Below are positions 32,876-40,921 of a stretch of DNA of 64,000 nucleotides, piece by piece (within the stretch, counting starts at the first letter, position 1; each line of letters opens with the position of its first letter). The stretch is from the NCBI GenBank assembly GCA_964649415.1, contig CAZYSK010000023.1, positions 10,972 through 74,971 of the forward strand, given 5' to 3'. This stretch comes from CAZYSK01 sp964649415 (lineage in GTDB: Bacteria; Chloroflexota; Anaerolineae; B4-G1). A program made the position numbers and the translations under genes. The notes under the pieces are model-generated. The model was not told the origin of the DNA, did no database searches, and saw only the letters and a program-made list of their open reading frames with translations.

Positions 32876-35401
32876 CTATGGTTTGGGCTGAACCTCCTGC
32901 ACAGCCCACTCGGGCGGATAGACGACCTTGCCCTCGCCGTCGAAGTACTGGAGGACCGGGAAGATGTAGTAGCCCTTGCCCACAACGGGGTCAGGCACGT
33001 CGTCCATCGTCGTCTTGTACTCCTCCATCACGATGCCATCCATGAAGGTCCACTCGCCCGTCCACACGTTGTCCTTGACGAAGTTGTGGATCACCTCGCT
33101 GCTCAGCTCCCCGTACTCCTCGTAGGCATCCTGCGCGATCGCCAGGAAGAACTTCGTGCCGTCATACGACAGGCCGCCCGACGATGGGCTGGGCGCGATG
33201 CCCCAGCGCTCCTCGAACTGCTCGGCGTACTCCTGGCCCTCTGCCGTGGCCCAACCCGGGATCTGGTCGAGCACGTAGTCGGAGGCCGAACCTGTCAGGT
33301 CATACCACTCACCGACCCAGCCCAGGCCGTCGGCGATGATCAAGCTCTCCAGCCCCACCTCGTCCGCCTGCTTGATGAAAGCCGAGAAGGAAGGTGCCGC
33401 CGTGCTCGTGCCCGCGATGACCGCCGGATTCAGATCCACCAGCTTGTTCAGCAGCGGGTAGAACTCCGTCTGGTCGAGGGCGAAGTACTCCTCGGCCACC
33501 GTCTCCCAACCCTCAGCCTCCAACTGCTCCTTGATCGCCGCGCCGAAGCTGCGGCCCCAGTCGCTGTCCTCGCCGTAGATGCCGACGGTCTTGGCCTCAG
33601 GCTCCCAGACACCCTCGGCGATGGCATCCTCTAGGGCCTGCACGTACGAGATACTCAGCTTCTTCGGCGTGGGCCAGCCCTTGAACATCCAGTACCCGTA
33701 CTTGTCCGGGTCGGAGTCGAAAGTCTCGTTGACCACCTCCGTCGCGCCGAAGCCGAAGAAGTGCGGCACCTGGTGCTTGGCCGTGATCTCCATGCAGGAT
33801 ACAGCCACCGAACTGTGCCAGTTGAGGACGCCCGCCTGGATGCCGTCCTGGACCACCGCCTGCTCGTAGGCCTGGGAGGCCTTGGCCGGGTCCGACTGCG
33901 AGTCGATCCACACCGGCTCGATCGTGTACTTGCCGATCTGGAAGTCGATCTCCTCCAGAGCCGTCGTAGCCGATGCCTTGAACTCCTCGCCCGTGCGGGC
34001 ACTCGGTCCACTGAACGGCCCCAGGATGCCCAGCTTGAAGACCTCGGTGGCCTCCTCCGCCGCGGGCTGCTCGATCGCCTCGGCCGCACCACCCTTGGGG
34101 GCCAGCGTCTGCACGGCCCACTCAGGCGGGAAGATGACCTTGCCCTCGCCGTCGAAGTACTGGAGGACCGGGAAGATGTAGTAGCCCTTGCCCACGATCG
34201 GGTCCGGGACCGTCTCCGGCGTGAACTTGTACTCCTCCATCACGATGCCGTCGGTGAAGGACCAGTTACCGGTCTGGACCTCATTCTTGGCGAAGTCGGC
34301 CAGCGTCTCTTTGCTCAGCTCGCCCGTGCTCTCATAGACCTGCTGGGCGGCCTGGATGAAGAAGCCCGCACCGTCGTACGCCAAACCCGCCGCCGAGGGG
34401 CTGGGCGGGAAACCGTTCGCGGCCTCGAAATCCTCAGCGAACGTCTTGCCCTCGTCCGTGGCCCAACCGGGGATCTGATCGAGCACGTAGTTGGAGGAGC
34501 TGCCGGTTGATTCATACCACTCGCCGAACCAGCCGAGGCCGTCCGCGATGATCAGGCTCTCCAGTCCCACCTCGTCCGCCTGCTTGATCAGCGCGGAATA
34601 GGAGGGCAGCGCCGTACTCGTGCCCGCGATGACCGCCGGATTCAGATCCACTAACTTGTTGAGCAGCGGGTAAAACTCGGTCTGGTCGATGGCGAAGTAC
34701 TCCTCGGCTACCGTCTCCCAACCCGCCGCCTCGAGCTGCTCCTTGATCGCAGCGCCGAAGCTGCGGCCCCAGTCCGTGTCCTCACCGTAGATAGCGACCG
34801 TCTTCGACTCAGGCGACCAAAGGCCCTCGGCGATGGCGTCCTCGAGGGCCTGCACGTACGAGATACTCAGCTTCTTCGGCGTGGGCCACCACTTGTTGAC
34901 CCAGTAGAAATACGTGTCAGGGTCAGACTGCCAGGTCTCGTTCACCACCTCCGTCGCACCATAGGGGCAGAAGTGCGGGATCTGGTGCTTGGCCGCGACC
35001 TCCATGCACGAGACAGCCACCGAGCTGTGCCAGTTGATCAGCCCCGCCTCGATCTCGTCTTGAACGACCGCCTGCTCGTAGGCCTGGGAGGCCTTGGCCG
35101 GGTCAGACTGGGAGTCGATCCACACCGGCTCGATCGTGTAGTGGCCGATCTTCCAGTCGATGGCCTCGAAGGCCATGTTTACCGCGGCCTTGAACTCATC
35201 ACCGGTGCGTGCGCTGGGGCCACTGAAGGGACCCAGCACGCCCAGCTTGAACACCTCTTCGGCTTCCGCGGCCTCTTCCTCTGCCGGCTCGGCGGCCGGC
35301 GCCTCGGTGGGCTCGGGCTCGGCGGGTTGGCAGCCAACGACGGCCAAGATGAGCCCTGAGATCACCAACATAGCCAACAAACTGTGAATTGCCTTTTTCA
35401 T
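32876..35401 (-). CDS. Tandem-duplicated ABC substrate-binding lipoprotein (importer 1)
   Basis: 841 residues, about twice the usual 380-420. A lipoprotein signal peptide (MKKAIHSLLAMLVISGLILA, lipobox around VVGCQP) is followed by a short acidic/Pro linker, a first Peripla_BP_6-type lobe pair (about residues 49-445) and a second (about 452-841). Each begins EVFKLG-LGPFSGPSARTG and contains IEPVWIDSQSDPAKASQAYE, SISYVQALEDAIAEG and LVDLNPAVIAGTST. Most residues of the two halves match by eye, with clustered differences (WHSSVAVSCMEVAAKHQIPHF versus ITAKHQVPHF). It captures substrate for the LivGFHM genes that follow. A cobalamin riboswitch is upstream. Two binding modules in one lipoprotein are unusual. 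Confidence 0.9.
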   Translation of the reverse strand: MKKAIHSLLAMLVISGLILAVVGCQPAEPEPTEAPAAEPAEEEAAEAEEVFKLGVLGPFSGPSARTGDEFKAAVNMAFEAIDWKIGHYTIEPVWIDSQSDPAKASQAYEQAVVQDEIEAGLINWHSSVAVSCMEVAAKHQIPHFCPYGATEVVNETWQSDPDTYFYWVNKWWPTPKKLSISYVQALEDAIAEGLWSPESKTVAIYGEDTDWGRSFGAAIKEQLEAAGWETVAEEYFAIDQTEFYPLLNKLVDLNPAVIAGTSTALPSYSALIKQADEVGLESLIIADGLGWFGEWYESTGSSSNYVLDQIPGWATDEGKTFAEDFEAANGFPPSPSAAGLAYDGAGFFIQAAQQVYESTGELSKETLADFAKNEVQTGNWSFTDGIVMEEYKFTPETVPDPIVGKGYYIFPVLQYFDGEGKVIFPPEWAVQTLAPKGGAAEAIEQPAAEEATEVFKLGILGPFSGPSARTGEEFKASATTALEEIDFQIGKYTIEPVWIDSQSDPAKASQAYEQAVVQDGIQAGVLNWHSSVAVSCMEITAKHQVPHFFGFGATEVVNETFDSDPDKYGYWMFKGWPTPKKLSISYVQALEDAIAEGVWEPEAKTVGIYGEDSDWGRSFGAAIKEQLEAEGWETVAEEYFALDQTEFYPLLNKLVDLNPAVIAGTSTAAPSFSAFIKQADEVGLESLIIADGLGWVGEWYDLTGSASDYVLDQIPGWATAEGQEYAEQFEERWGIAPSPSSGGLSYDGTKFFLAIAQDAYEEYGELSSEVIHNFVKDNVWTGEWTFMDGIVMEEYKTTMDDVPDPVVGKGYYIFPVLQYFDGEGKVVYPPEWAVQEVQPKP

Positions 35402-35560
35402 GTGTGTTTCCTCTCTCTCCTAATTCTGTGGTACTCGTATACGCAGTGTAACGGGCCTATACCTCGAAAGCTCAGAACGGTTTGATGCAGGCACCACCCC
35501 CTTTCAAATACCAGACAGACCGCCGGCATCCTGCCGGCATTACAGCCACTCTGTACGCGA

Positions 35561-35594
35561 AAGGGAGCAGCCGCGACACGCGGTCTGCTCCCTT
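35561..35594 (-). terminator. Terminator-like hairpin after the cobalamin riboswitch
   Basis: Stem of 10 bp (AAGGGAGCAG with CTGCTCCCTT), one bulged base, then 5 bp (CCGCG/CGCGG) with an ACA loop; on the minus strand it is followed by TCGCG after a TTT. It is the probable expression platform: termination when B12 is bound. The T-run is short, so strength is uncertain. Confidence 0.65.
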
Positions 35595-35609
35595 CTCCTC
35601 GGAAGGTCT

Positions 35610-35790
35610 CAGAACCCAGGCAAAGGCGGGTACTCTGGCTTTCGCTGACTCACGCTAGAGACAGCGTGATCCGGCTTGGACCACGGACCATCCCATCGTG
35701 CGACAGGATCACAGTTGCGGGACAGCGCCGGGTTTTCACCGGGCTTCCCCTCTTTGGTTCCCTATAGGGAACACCTTTGCCGCTTAAGAA
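35610..35790 (-). ncRNA. Cobalamin riboswitch
   Basis: Read on the minus strand, the conserved core GGGAAGCCCGGTGAAAACCC, GGCGCTGTCCCGCAACTGT (B12-box region) and the 3' part AAGCCAGAGTACCCGCCTTT are in order. Outer helix P1 is GGCAAAGG (35774-35781) paired with CCTTTGCC (about 35619-35626). It precedes a terminator-like hairpin and the duplicated binding-protein gene (start 35401). It is expected to reduce expression of downstream genes when adenosyl- or methyl-cobalamin is abundant. Its position ahead of corrinoid methyltransferase genes, not B12 synthesis or BtuB genes, is noteworthy. Confidence 0.9.
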
Positions 35791-35895
35791 CTATCCCTTT
35801 CAGAATGTGAAGCCTCAAAACAGGCTTACTCAGTTGCCAATCAACTCCCAGCCGGACGCCTGCGTCCGCGTTCGGCCCAATCGTCTACAGGACAG

Positions 35896-36522
35896 CTATA
35901 GGACAGCCTTGATCCCCTGCTGAAACCCGGTAATATGTCGCTGAATGAGCGTCTCTGCCCGCACGCCATCCGCCGATCTCAGCGCCTTGACAACTTCCCT
36001 GTGCTGCAAGATCGCGCCCTGCACGTCACCCAGACGAGGCAGTACAAGATACCAGAGCCGTAGGCTTAGATCATAGAGCCGGTTGAGCGTCTCAGCCAAG
36101 AACGCGTTGCCTGCCGCTCGGTACAACAGTTTCTGAAACTGCCTGTCGATGGCTATCAATGCCTTGGAGTCACCATCCTGCACCTGGTCAAGTTCGCGGA
36201 GCACTGCCTCCATCTGGGCTATCTGATCCTGGGTGGCCCGCTCAGCCGCCAGGCGAGCGCAGAAGCCTGCCAGAATGATCCGCACCTCAAAAATCTGCTG
36301 TAAGTCGGTGATGCTGATATCGGCCACGAACATCCCCCGGCGGGGGACGATGTTCACCAGCGTCTCATCGGAGAGTCGGCGCAGGGCCTCACGGATCGGC
36401 GTGCGCCCCAACGCGAGCTCCTCCATCAGCGCGTGCTCGTCAATCACTGAGGAAGGTGCCAGTTCTAGACAGATGATTTTCTCTTTGATGAGGTGATAGG
36501 CCTTCTCGCTGTTTAGTTGCAC
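35896..36522 (-). CDS. GntR-family (FCD) transcriptional regulator
   Basis: 208 residues from GTG at 36522 (GAGGAG five bases before); a longer frame to 36618 would run through the promoter and is rejected. Winged helix at about 1-70 (ALMEELALGRTPIREALRRL, LVNIVPRRGMFV) and FCD domain at about 75-205 (FCARLAAERATQDQIAQMEA, IAIDRQFQKLLYRAAGN). It is a clear paralogue of the regulator at 15261 but without repeat insertions. It lies at the head of the cluster, immediately before the riboswitch. A perfect 16-bp palindrome sits just after its own -10 box, so autoregulation is likely (inference). Confidence 0.9.
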   Translation of the reverse strand: MQLNSEKAYHLIKEKIICLELAPSSVIDEHALMEELALGRTPIREALRRLSDETLVNIVPRRGMFVADISITDLQQIFEVRIILAGFCARLAAERATQDQIAQMEAVLRELDQVQDGDSKALIAIDRQFQKLLYRAAGNAFLAETLNRLYDLSLRLWYLVLPRLGDVQGAILQHREVVKALRSADGVRAETLIQRHITGFQQGIKAVL

Positions 36523-36571
36523 AACGGCTCCTCGCCTGTTGCCTAGAATCAGGAGAATCTGTGGGGAAAGA

Positions 36572-36587
36572 TCGAGATATATCTCGA
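36572..36587. promoter_or_regulatory. Candidate GntR operator
   Basis: Perfect 16-bp palindrome TCGAGATATATCTCGA, spanning about +3 to +18 of the predicted transcript of the GntR gene. A second palindrome, CGCGAATTCGCG (36633-36644), lies just upstream of the -35 box. Confidence 0.6.
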
Positions 36588-36597
36588 ATACATCGCT

Positions 36598-36626
36598 AGT
36601 ATACCACGTTTCCGCCACTTTGTCAA
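36598..36626 (-). promoter_or_regulatory. Consensus promoter of the GntR regulator gene
   Basis: On the minus strand TTGACA (36621-36626), 17-base spacer, TATACT (36598-36603); among the best -35/-10 matches in the window. Confidence 0.85.
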
Positions 36627-36688
36627 GCTTTGCGCGAATTCGCGAATCTGGCAGCGACTAACTTGACAATGTCACATCAGCTGTCCCC

Positions 36689-36805
36689 AGACTTCCGAAG
36701 TCGCGGATTGTCCCAACCCGTAGGACGTAGCTCCAAGTAGCATAGATTGCGGCTTCCGCAAGGTGCTAGACGGGTCAAATGAACTACTGAAGACTTCGGA
36801 AGTCT
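36689..36805 (-). mobile_element. MITE-like element, copy D (117 bp, inverted)
   Basis: Same element as at 16113 and 27178 in opposite orientation, with the shared flank GACAATGTCACATCAGCTGT on one side. It lies in the gap between the GntR promoter and the convergent end of the second FAD oxidoreductase gene region (36523-36970 is otherwise gene-free). Confidence 0.75.
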
Positions 36806-36970
36806 AGTCGGACAGAACGGGGGCATCGGACTGAACCAGACCGCTGTGCGAAGCGATCCCGGTCCCAGGGGGATTGCGGTCTCACCCATGTGTGCAAATG
36901 GAGGAGGCCCGGCTGACACGGACGCATCCGCCCGTACTACGAATGGGCCAATCGATGTTCGGTGTGGACG

Positions 36971-38128
36971 CTACACGACGTTGTACTCGACGATCTCCCT
37001 ACCCTCCCGGAAGCGATCTATACTCAGCGATGCGATGTCCAGCGTGTGGGCTGCGCCATCCACGATTTCCTCCGCCAGCAGCAAGCCACAGGCCGGGCCG
37101 TGCTGAAAGCCGTGTCCGCTGAAGCCAGCAATACAGTAGAGTCCCTCCACCTCGGAGATACCGCCCAGGATGGGATGGGCATCCGGCGTGTTCTCATAGA
37201 GCCCAGCCCAGTGGCTGGCCAATTCCGCCTTTTCCAGGACAGGCAAGCGCTTCATCGCCGCCTCCAGATGAACCAGTTCCCACTCCTCATCCACCGATTG
37301 GTTGAAACTCACCGGCTCATCGTGTTTCGCCATCCCCGTCAGGATGCTCTCGCCCTCGCGATGGAAATACAGGGAGGTCTCGAAATCTATGGTGAATGGA
37401 AAGTCAGGCGGTATGTCCGGCATCCGGCCAGTGACGACAATCTGTCGCCGCACGGGGACGATCGGGATATCCACGCCGGCCATTTCTCCCACACTACCCG
37501 CCCACGGACCGGCCGCGTTGACGACGAGCGGCGTGGCAACCCGTCCCTGCGTGGTGACGACGCCCTGCACCCGCCCCCCCTCAACCAGAATGTCGTTCAC
37601 CTCCACATCGTTCAGTAGCTTCGCCCCCAAGCGCCGCGCCCCCGATACGTACCCCTGGACCACGCCGCTGGGGTCCGCCAGGCCATCGTTCGGGTTGAAC
37701 GTTCCCCCGAGGACCCCTTCCAGGTTGAGCAGAGGCACCAGGCGCGCGATCTCGTCCGGCTCCAGCCATTCCGTCCCCACGCCCAGCCCCTGCTGCATCT
37801 CCACCTGCTGGCCGAAGGCCGCCACGTCTGCATCGTTCGTCAGGAGGAAAAGATAGCCACAGTAGTGCACGTCGATGGGCTGTTCCAACTCCTCCTCGAA
37901 GCGAGCCAGCATCGGCAGGCTCAGCATGGAGATGCGGACGTTGATCTCAGTGCCGAACTGGTAGCGAATACCCCCGGCACACTTGCCCGTGGCCTGTGTG
38001 CCAAAGAAGGGCTCCCGCTCCAGCAATAGCACGTTCTGGCACCCTTTGAGCGCCAGATGGTAGGCCGTACTGGCGCCCATTACACCCCCACCTACGATGA
38101 CGACATCCGCTGTCTTGGGTAAGTGCAT
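36971..38128 (-). CDS. DAO-family FAD-dependent oxidoreductase (sarcosine oxidase beta-like), copy 2
   Basis: 385 residues from ATG at 38128. FAD fingerprint VVIVGGGVMGASTAYHLALK, then GKCAGGIRYQFGTEINVRIS, VVNAAGPWAGSVGEMAGVDI and C-terminal LYCIAGFSGHGFQHGPACGL, typical of sarcosine oxidase beta and glycine-oxidase-like enzymes. It is expected to oxidise an N-methylated or secondary amino acid. It lies downstream of the ornithine-cyclodeaminase-like gene and the second importer, with which it may form one transcription unit interrupted by a hairpin at 38164-38196. Confidence 0.87.
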   Translation of the reverse strand: MHLPKTADVVIVGGGVMGASTAYHLALKGCQNVLLLEREPFFGTQATGKCAGGIRYQFGTEINVRISMLSLPMLARFEEELEQPIDVHYCGYLFLLTNDADVAAFGQQVEMQQGLGVGTEWLEPDEIARLVPLLNLEGVLGGTFNPNDGLADPSGVVQGYVSGARRLGAKLLNDVEVNDILVEGGRVQGVVTTQGRVATPLVVNAAGPWAGSVGEMAGVDIPIVPVRRQIVVTGRMPDIPPDFPFTIDFETSLYFHREGESILTGMAKHDEPVSFNQSVDEEWELVHLEAAMKRLPVLEKAELASHWAGLYENTPDAHPILGGISEVEGLYCIAGFSGHGFQHGPACGLLLAEEIVDGAAHTLDIASLSIDRFREGREIVEYNVV

Positions 38129-38163
38129 GGTTACTCCGATAACCCTTTCTCCGATAATTCGCA

Positions 38164-38196
38164 CACCACGCAACACGAAACACATGTTGCGTGGTG
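38164..38196. repeat. 12-bp-stem hairpin upstream of FAD oxidoreductase copy 2
   Basis: CACCACGCAACA (38164-38175) pairs with TGTTGCGTGGTG (38185-38196) around a 9-base loop. A related TTGCGTATTGCGTG sequence recurs here (38197-38210) and after parB (58470-58484). Confidence 0.65.
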
Positions 38197-38228
38197 CGTA
38201 TTGCGTGTGTTCCACGGCCTGTCTGGAC

Positions 38229-39209
38229 TCAGAGTACTATCTCAATCCCCAAGTCTTGCTGCCGCGCCGCCTCCAGCACCGCGCCTGCCGCCGCCACGTC
38301 CTGCACGGCCACGCCCACCGACTTGAAAAGCGTGATCTCATCCGGCGAAGCCCGCCCTGGCTTGTGCCCGGCAGCGATCTCACCCAGCTCTGCGTAGATG
38401 CTGTCCTCGGTGATCAGACCCTCGCGCAGCGGGATGAGCAGGTCGCCGGCCTCGGCCAGGCTCGCCTCCCGATGGTCAATCACCAGCTTGGCCCGCACGA
38501 CCGTCTCCGCCGGCAGCTCCTGCATCTGCGGGGTGTAGGCACCGACCGCATTGATGTGCGTCCCCGGCCGGACGTCCGCGTCCGCGAACACAGGGGTGGA
38601 GGAGGTCGTGGCCGTGCAAATCACGTCCGCCAGGGCCGCCGCCTGGGCCGGCGTCTCCGCCACGCTCACAGCAATCGACAAGCGCTGACCCATCTCGTCG
38701 GCGTAGGCGACGGCCCGCTCTAGCGCCACATCGTAGACCCACGCCTGCCGGATGGGCCGCACGGCACAGATAGCCTCCAGTTGTGTGCGCCCCTGCGCGC
38801 CCGCCCCGAAGACCGCAACCGTGTGCACGTCCTGTCGCGCCAACAGGTCCGTGGCCGCACCGGAGACCGCGCCCGTGCGCAGCGCCGTGAGATACGTCCC
38901 GTCCATCACGGCTACCGGCTCCCCCGTCACCGCGTCCACGACCACGACTAGTGCGTGTATGAGCGGCAACCCCCTGGCCGGATTGTCGTTGAAGACGGAG
39001 ACGATCTTGACCGCCATCTGGTCATCGGCAGACAGGTAGCCCGGCATGAACAGCGTAACGCCGTTGTGCCGCGGCACCTGCAGCGCCACCCTGAGCGGCA
39101 CGTCGGCCTGGCCGGTGGAGAGTTGGGCGAACGCCCCCTTCATCGCCTCGATCGCCAGGCGCATCGGCAGCGCCTGCCGCACGTGTTCACGCGATAGAAT
39201 GCGCATCAT
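38229..39209 (-). CDS. Ornithine cyclodeaminase / mu-crystallin family protein
   Basis: 326 residues from ATG at 39209 (GGTGAG upstream); an alternative GTG at 39221 would overlap the stop of livF. NAD(P)-dependent family that deaminates or reduces amino acids and imino acids (ornithine cyclodeaminase, alanine dehydrogenase, ketimine reductase). Motifs: MAVKIVSVFNDNPARGLPLI, DGTYLTALRTGAVSGAATDL and the Rossmann VAVFGAGAQGRTQLEAICAV (about residue 130), then VICTATTSSTPVF and GTHINAVGAYTPQMQELP. Next to FAD amine oxidoreductases it could act on imine or keto products. Substrate not predictable. Confidence 0.88.
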   Translation of the reverse strand: MMRILSREHVRQALPMRLAIEAMKGAFAQLSTGQADVPLRVALQVPRHNGVTLFMPGYLSADDQMAVKIVSVFNDNPARGLPLIHALVVVVDAVTGEPVAVMDGTYLTALRTGAVSGAATDLLARQDVHTVAVFGAGAQGRTQLEAICAVRPIRQAWVYDVALERAVAYADEMGQRLSIAVSVAETPAQAAALADVICTATTSSTPVFADADVRPGTHINAVGAYTPQMQELPAETVVRAKLVIDHREASLAEAGDLLIPLREGLITEDSIYAELGEIAAGHKPGRASPDEITLFKSVGVAVQDVAAAGAVLEAARQQDLGIEIVL

Positions 39210-39210
39210 G

Positions 39211-39927
39211 TCACTGCTCACCCAGATACGCCTTGCGCACCCGTTCGTCCTGCAACAAGTCTTGGGCCAGGCCGGAGAGGACCACGCGGCCGGTCTCCAG
39301 CACGTAGCCTCGATGCGCTACCTTGAGCGCCGCGCGCGCGTTCTGCTCCACCAGCAAGACCGTCACGCCGCGCGCGTTGATCTCGCGAACCGTGTCAAAG
39401 ATGGCGCGGACCAACATGGGAGCCAGGCCCAACGAGGGTTCGTCCAGCATAATCAGCCGGGGGCGGGCCATCAGCGCGCGGCCGATGGTCAACATCTGCT
39501 GCTCGCCGCCGGAGAGTGTGCCACCGAGCTGATTCTTGCGCTCCTCCAGGCGCGGGAAGAGGCTGAACACACGACGGCAGTTCTCCTGGATGGCCTGAGT
39601 GTCTCCGCCCAGGCTATAGGCTCCCATGTTCAGATTCTCCGTCACCGTCAGGGTGCTGAATATCTGCCGTCCCTCAGGGGCGTGAGAGATGCCTCGCTCC
39701 ACGATCTGATGGGCAGGTACCTTGCCTATGTCCTGCCCGCCGAATCCGATCCGGCCCTCGCGGGGGCGAATCAGACCGGAGATGGTGCGCAGTGTAGTCG
39801 TCTTGCCTGCTCCGTTGGCCCCGATGAGAGTGACGATCTCGCCCTCATCCACCTCCAGGTTGATGCCCTTCAAGGCATGGATGTGGCCGTAGTAGGTGTG
39901 CAGGTTCTCGATCTCCAAAAGGGACAT
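39211..39927 (-). CDS. livF: ABC transporter ATP-binding protein, LivF-like (importer 2)
   Basis: 238 residues, ATG at 39927 after GAGGAGGAGG. It begins LLEIENLHTYYGHIHALKGI; Walker A GANGAGKTTTLRTISG, signature LSGGEQQMLTIGRALM, Walker B LIMLDEPSLGLAP and the Gln-type switch VLLVEQNARAAL. The start is three bases after the LivG stop, so the two are translationally linked. Confidence 0.93.
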   Translation of the reverse strand: MSLLEIENLHTYYGHIHALKGINLEVDEGEIVTLIGANGAGKTTTLRTISGLIRPREGRIGFGGQDIGKVPAHQIVERGISHAPEGRQIFSTLTVTENLNMGAYSLGGDTQAIQENCRRVFSLFPRLEERKNQLGGTLSGGEQQMLTIGRALMARPRLIMLDEPSLGLAPMLVRAIFDTVREINARGVTVLLVEQNARAALKVAHRGYVLETGRVVLSGLAQDLLQDERVRKAYLGEQ

Positions 39928-39930
39928 TGA

Positions 39931-40794
39931 TCACACCTCCTCCTCGCCCAGATAGGCCTCGATGACCCGCGGATTGCGCTGGACCTCAGACGGCGTACCC
40001 TCCGCGATCTTCTTGCCATAGTCCAAGACGACGATGCGCTCGCAGATGCCCATCACGACTTTCATATCGTGCTCAATCAGCAAGACGGTGATGCCCGAGT
40101 CACGGATCTGGCGGATAAGGGCCATCAATTCCAAAGTTTCCTGTTCGTTCAGGCCAGCCGCCGGCTCATCAAGGACCACGAGCGCCGGCTCAGCAGCCAA
40201 TGCGCGGGCGATCTCCAGTCGTCGCTGGTGACCGTAGGGCAGGTTCTTCGCCAGATCGTCTCGGTAGTCCGCCAGGCCCATGAACGCCAGGTGCTGCTGT
40301 GCCTCGGCGACGATGTATTCCTCCTCATCCTTTTGGGATGGGGGACGGAAAAGCGCGCCCCACACACCTGCCCTGGTGCGGTGATGCAGGCCCGCCATCA
40401 CGTTCTCCAGCGCAGTCAGGTTGTTGAACAACCGGATCGTCTGGAAGGTACGCGCGATGCCGCGCTCCGTAATCTCGTGCGGGCGGAGCGTGCGGACATT
40501 GTCCCACTTCTGCTGCACTGAGCTTAGCGGCACCCAATTCACCCACCAAACAGGAGTGGCCAGGCGCTCGCGCAGGGTGGGCTGTGGATGAGCGATACGC
40601 TGATCCCGAAAGTAGATCTCGCCCGCTGTGGGCGGATAGATGCCGGTGATCATATTGAAGATCGTTGTCTTACCAGCGCCGTTGGGACCGATGAGACCCA
40701 GGATCTCTCCATCGTTCAGGTCGAAGTCCATTTGGTCGACGGCCACCAGTCCACCGAAACGCTTGGTCAACTTGCGGATTCCCAGAATTGCCAT
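39931..40794 (-). CDS. livG: ABC transporter ATP-binding protein, LivG-like (importer 2)
   Basis: 287 residues, ATG at 40794 after GGTGAGG. Walker A GPNGAGKTTIFNMITG, a longer than usual segment before the Q-loop (RERLATPVWWVNWVPL, about residues 76-92), canonical signature LPYGHQRRLEIARAL, Walker B LVVLDEPAAGLNEQE and His switch LLIEHDMKVVM. In contrast with the LivG of importer 1, all nucleotide-binding motifs are intact. Confidence 0.93.
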   Translation of the reverse strand: MAILGIRKLTKRFGGLVAVDQMDFDLNDGEILGLIGPNGAGKTTIFNMITGIYPPTAGEIYFRDQRIAHPQPTLRERLATPVWWVNWVPLSSVQQKWDNVRTLRPHEITERGIARTFQTIRLFNNLTALENVMAGLHHRTRAGVWGALFRPPSQKDEEEYIVAEAQQHLAFMGLADYRDDLAKNLPYGHQRRLEIARALAAEPALVVLDEPAAGLNEQETLELMALIRQIRDSGITVLLIEHDMKVVMGICERIVVLDYGKKIAEGTPSEVQRNPRVIEAYLGEEEV

Positions 40795-40921
40795 GCTTCC
40801 TCACCCCTCCACTCTTAGAAAACGCCCATGGACCGCCCGGATGTCTGCATCCGCTGCATCCCTGCCGGCAAACCCCCGCGCCCGCTCCACTCTAGGAAAA
40901 CGGGCGTCCGCGCCCGCAGAA

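Noticed and set aside
32876..35401. Assembly artefact as the cause of the double binding protein
   Set aside because: The halves differ at many positions spread along the length, which a simple mis-assembly of one gene would not give; long reads would still be decisive because of the nearby gap.
36523..36618. Longer N-terminus of the GntR regulator
   Set aside because: The extension would be translated from DNA containing the operator palindrome and the -10 box; the GTG at 36522 has a proper ribosome-binding site.
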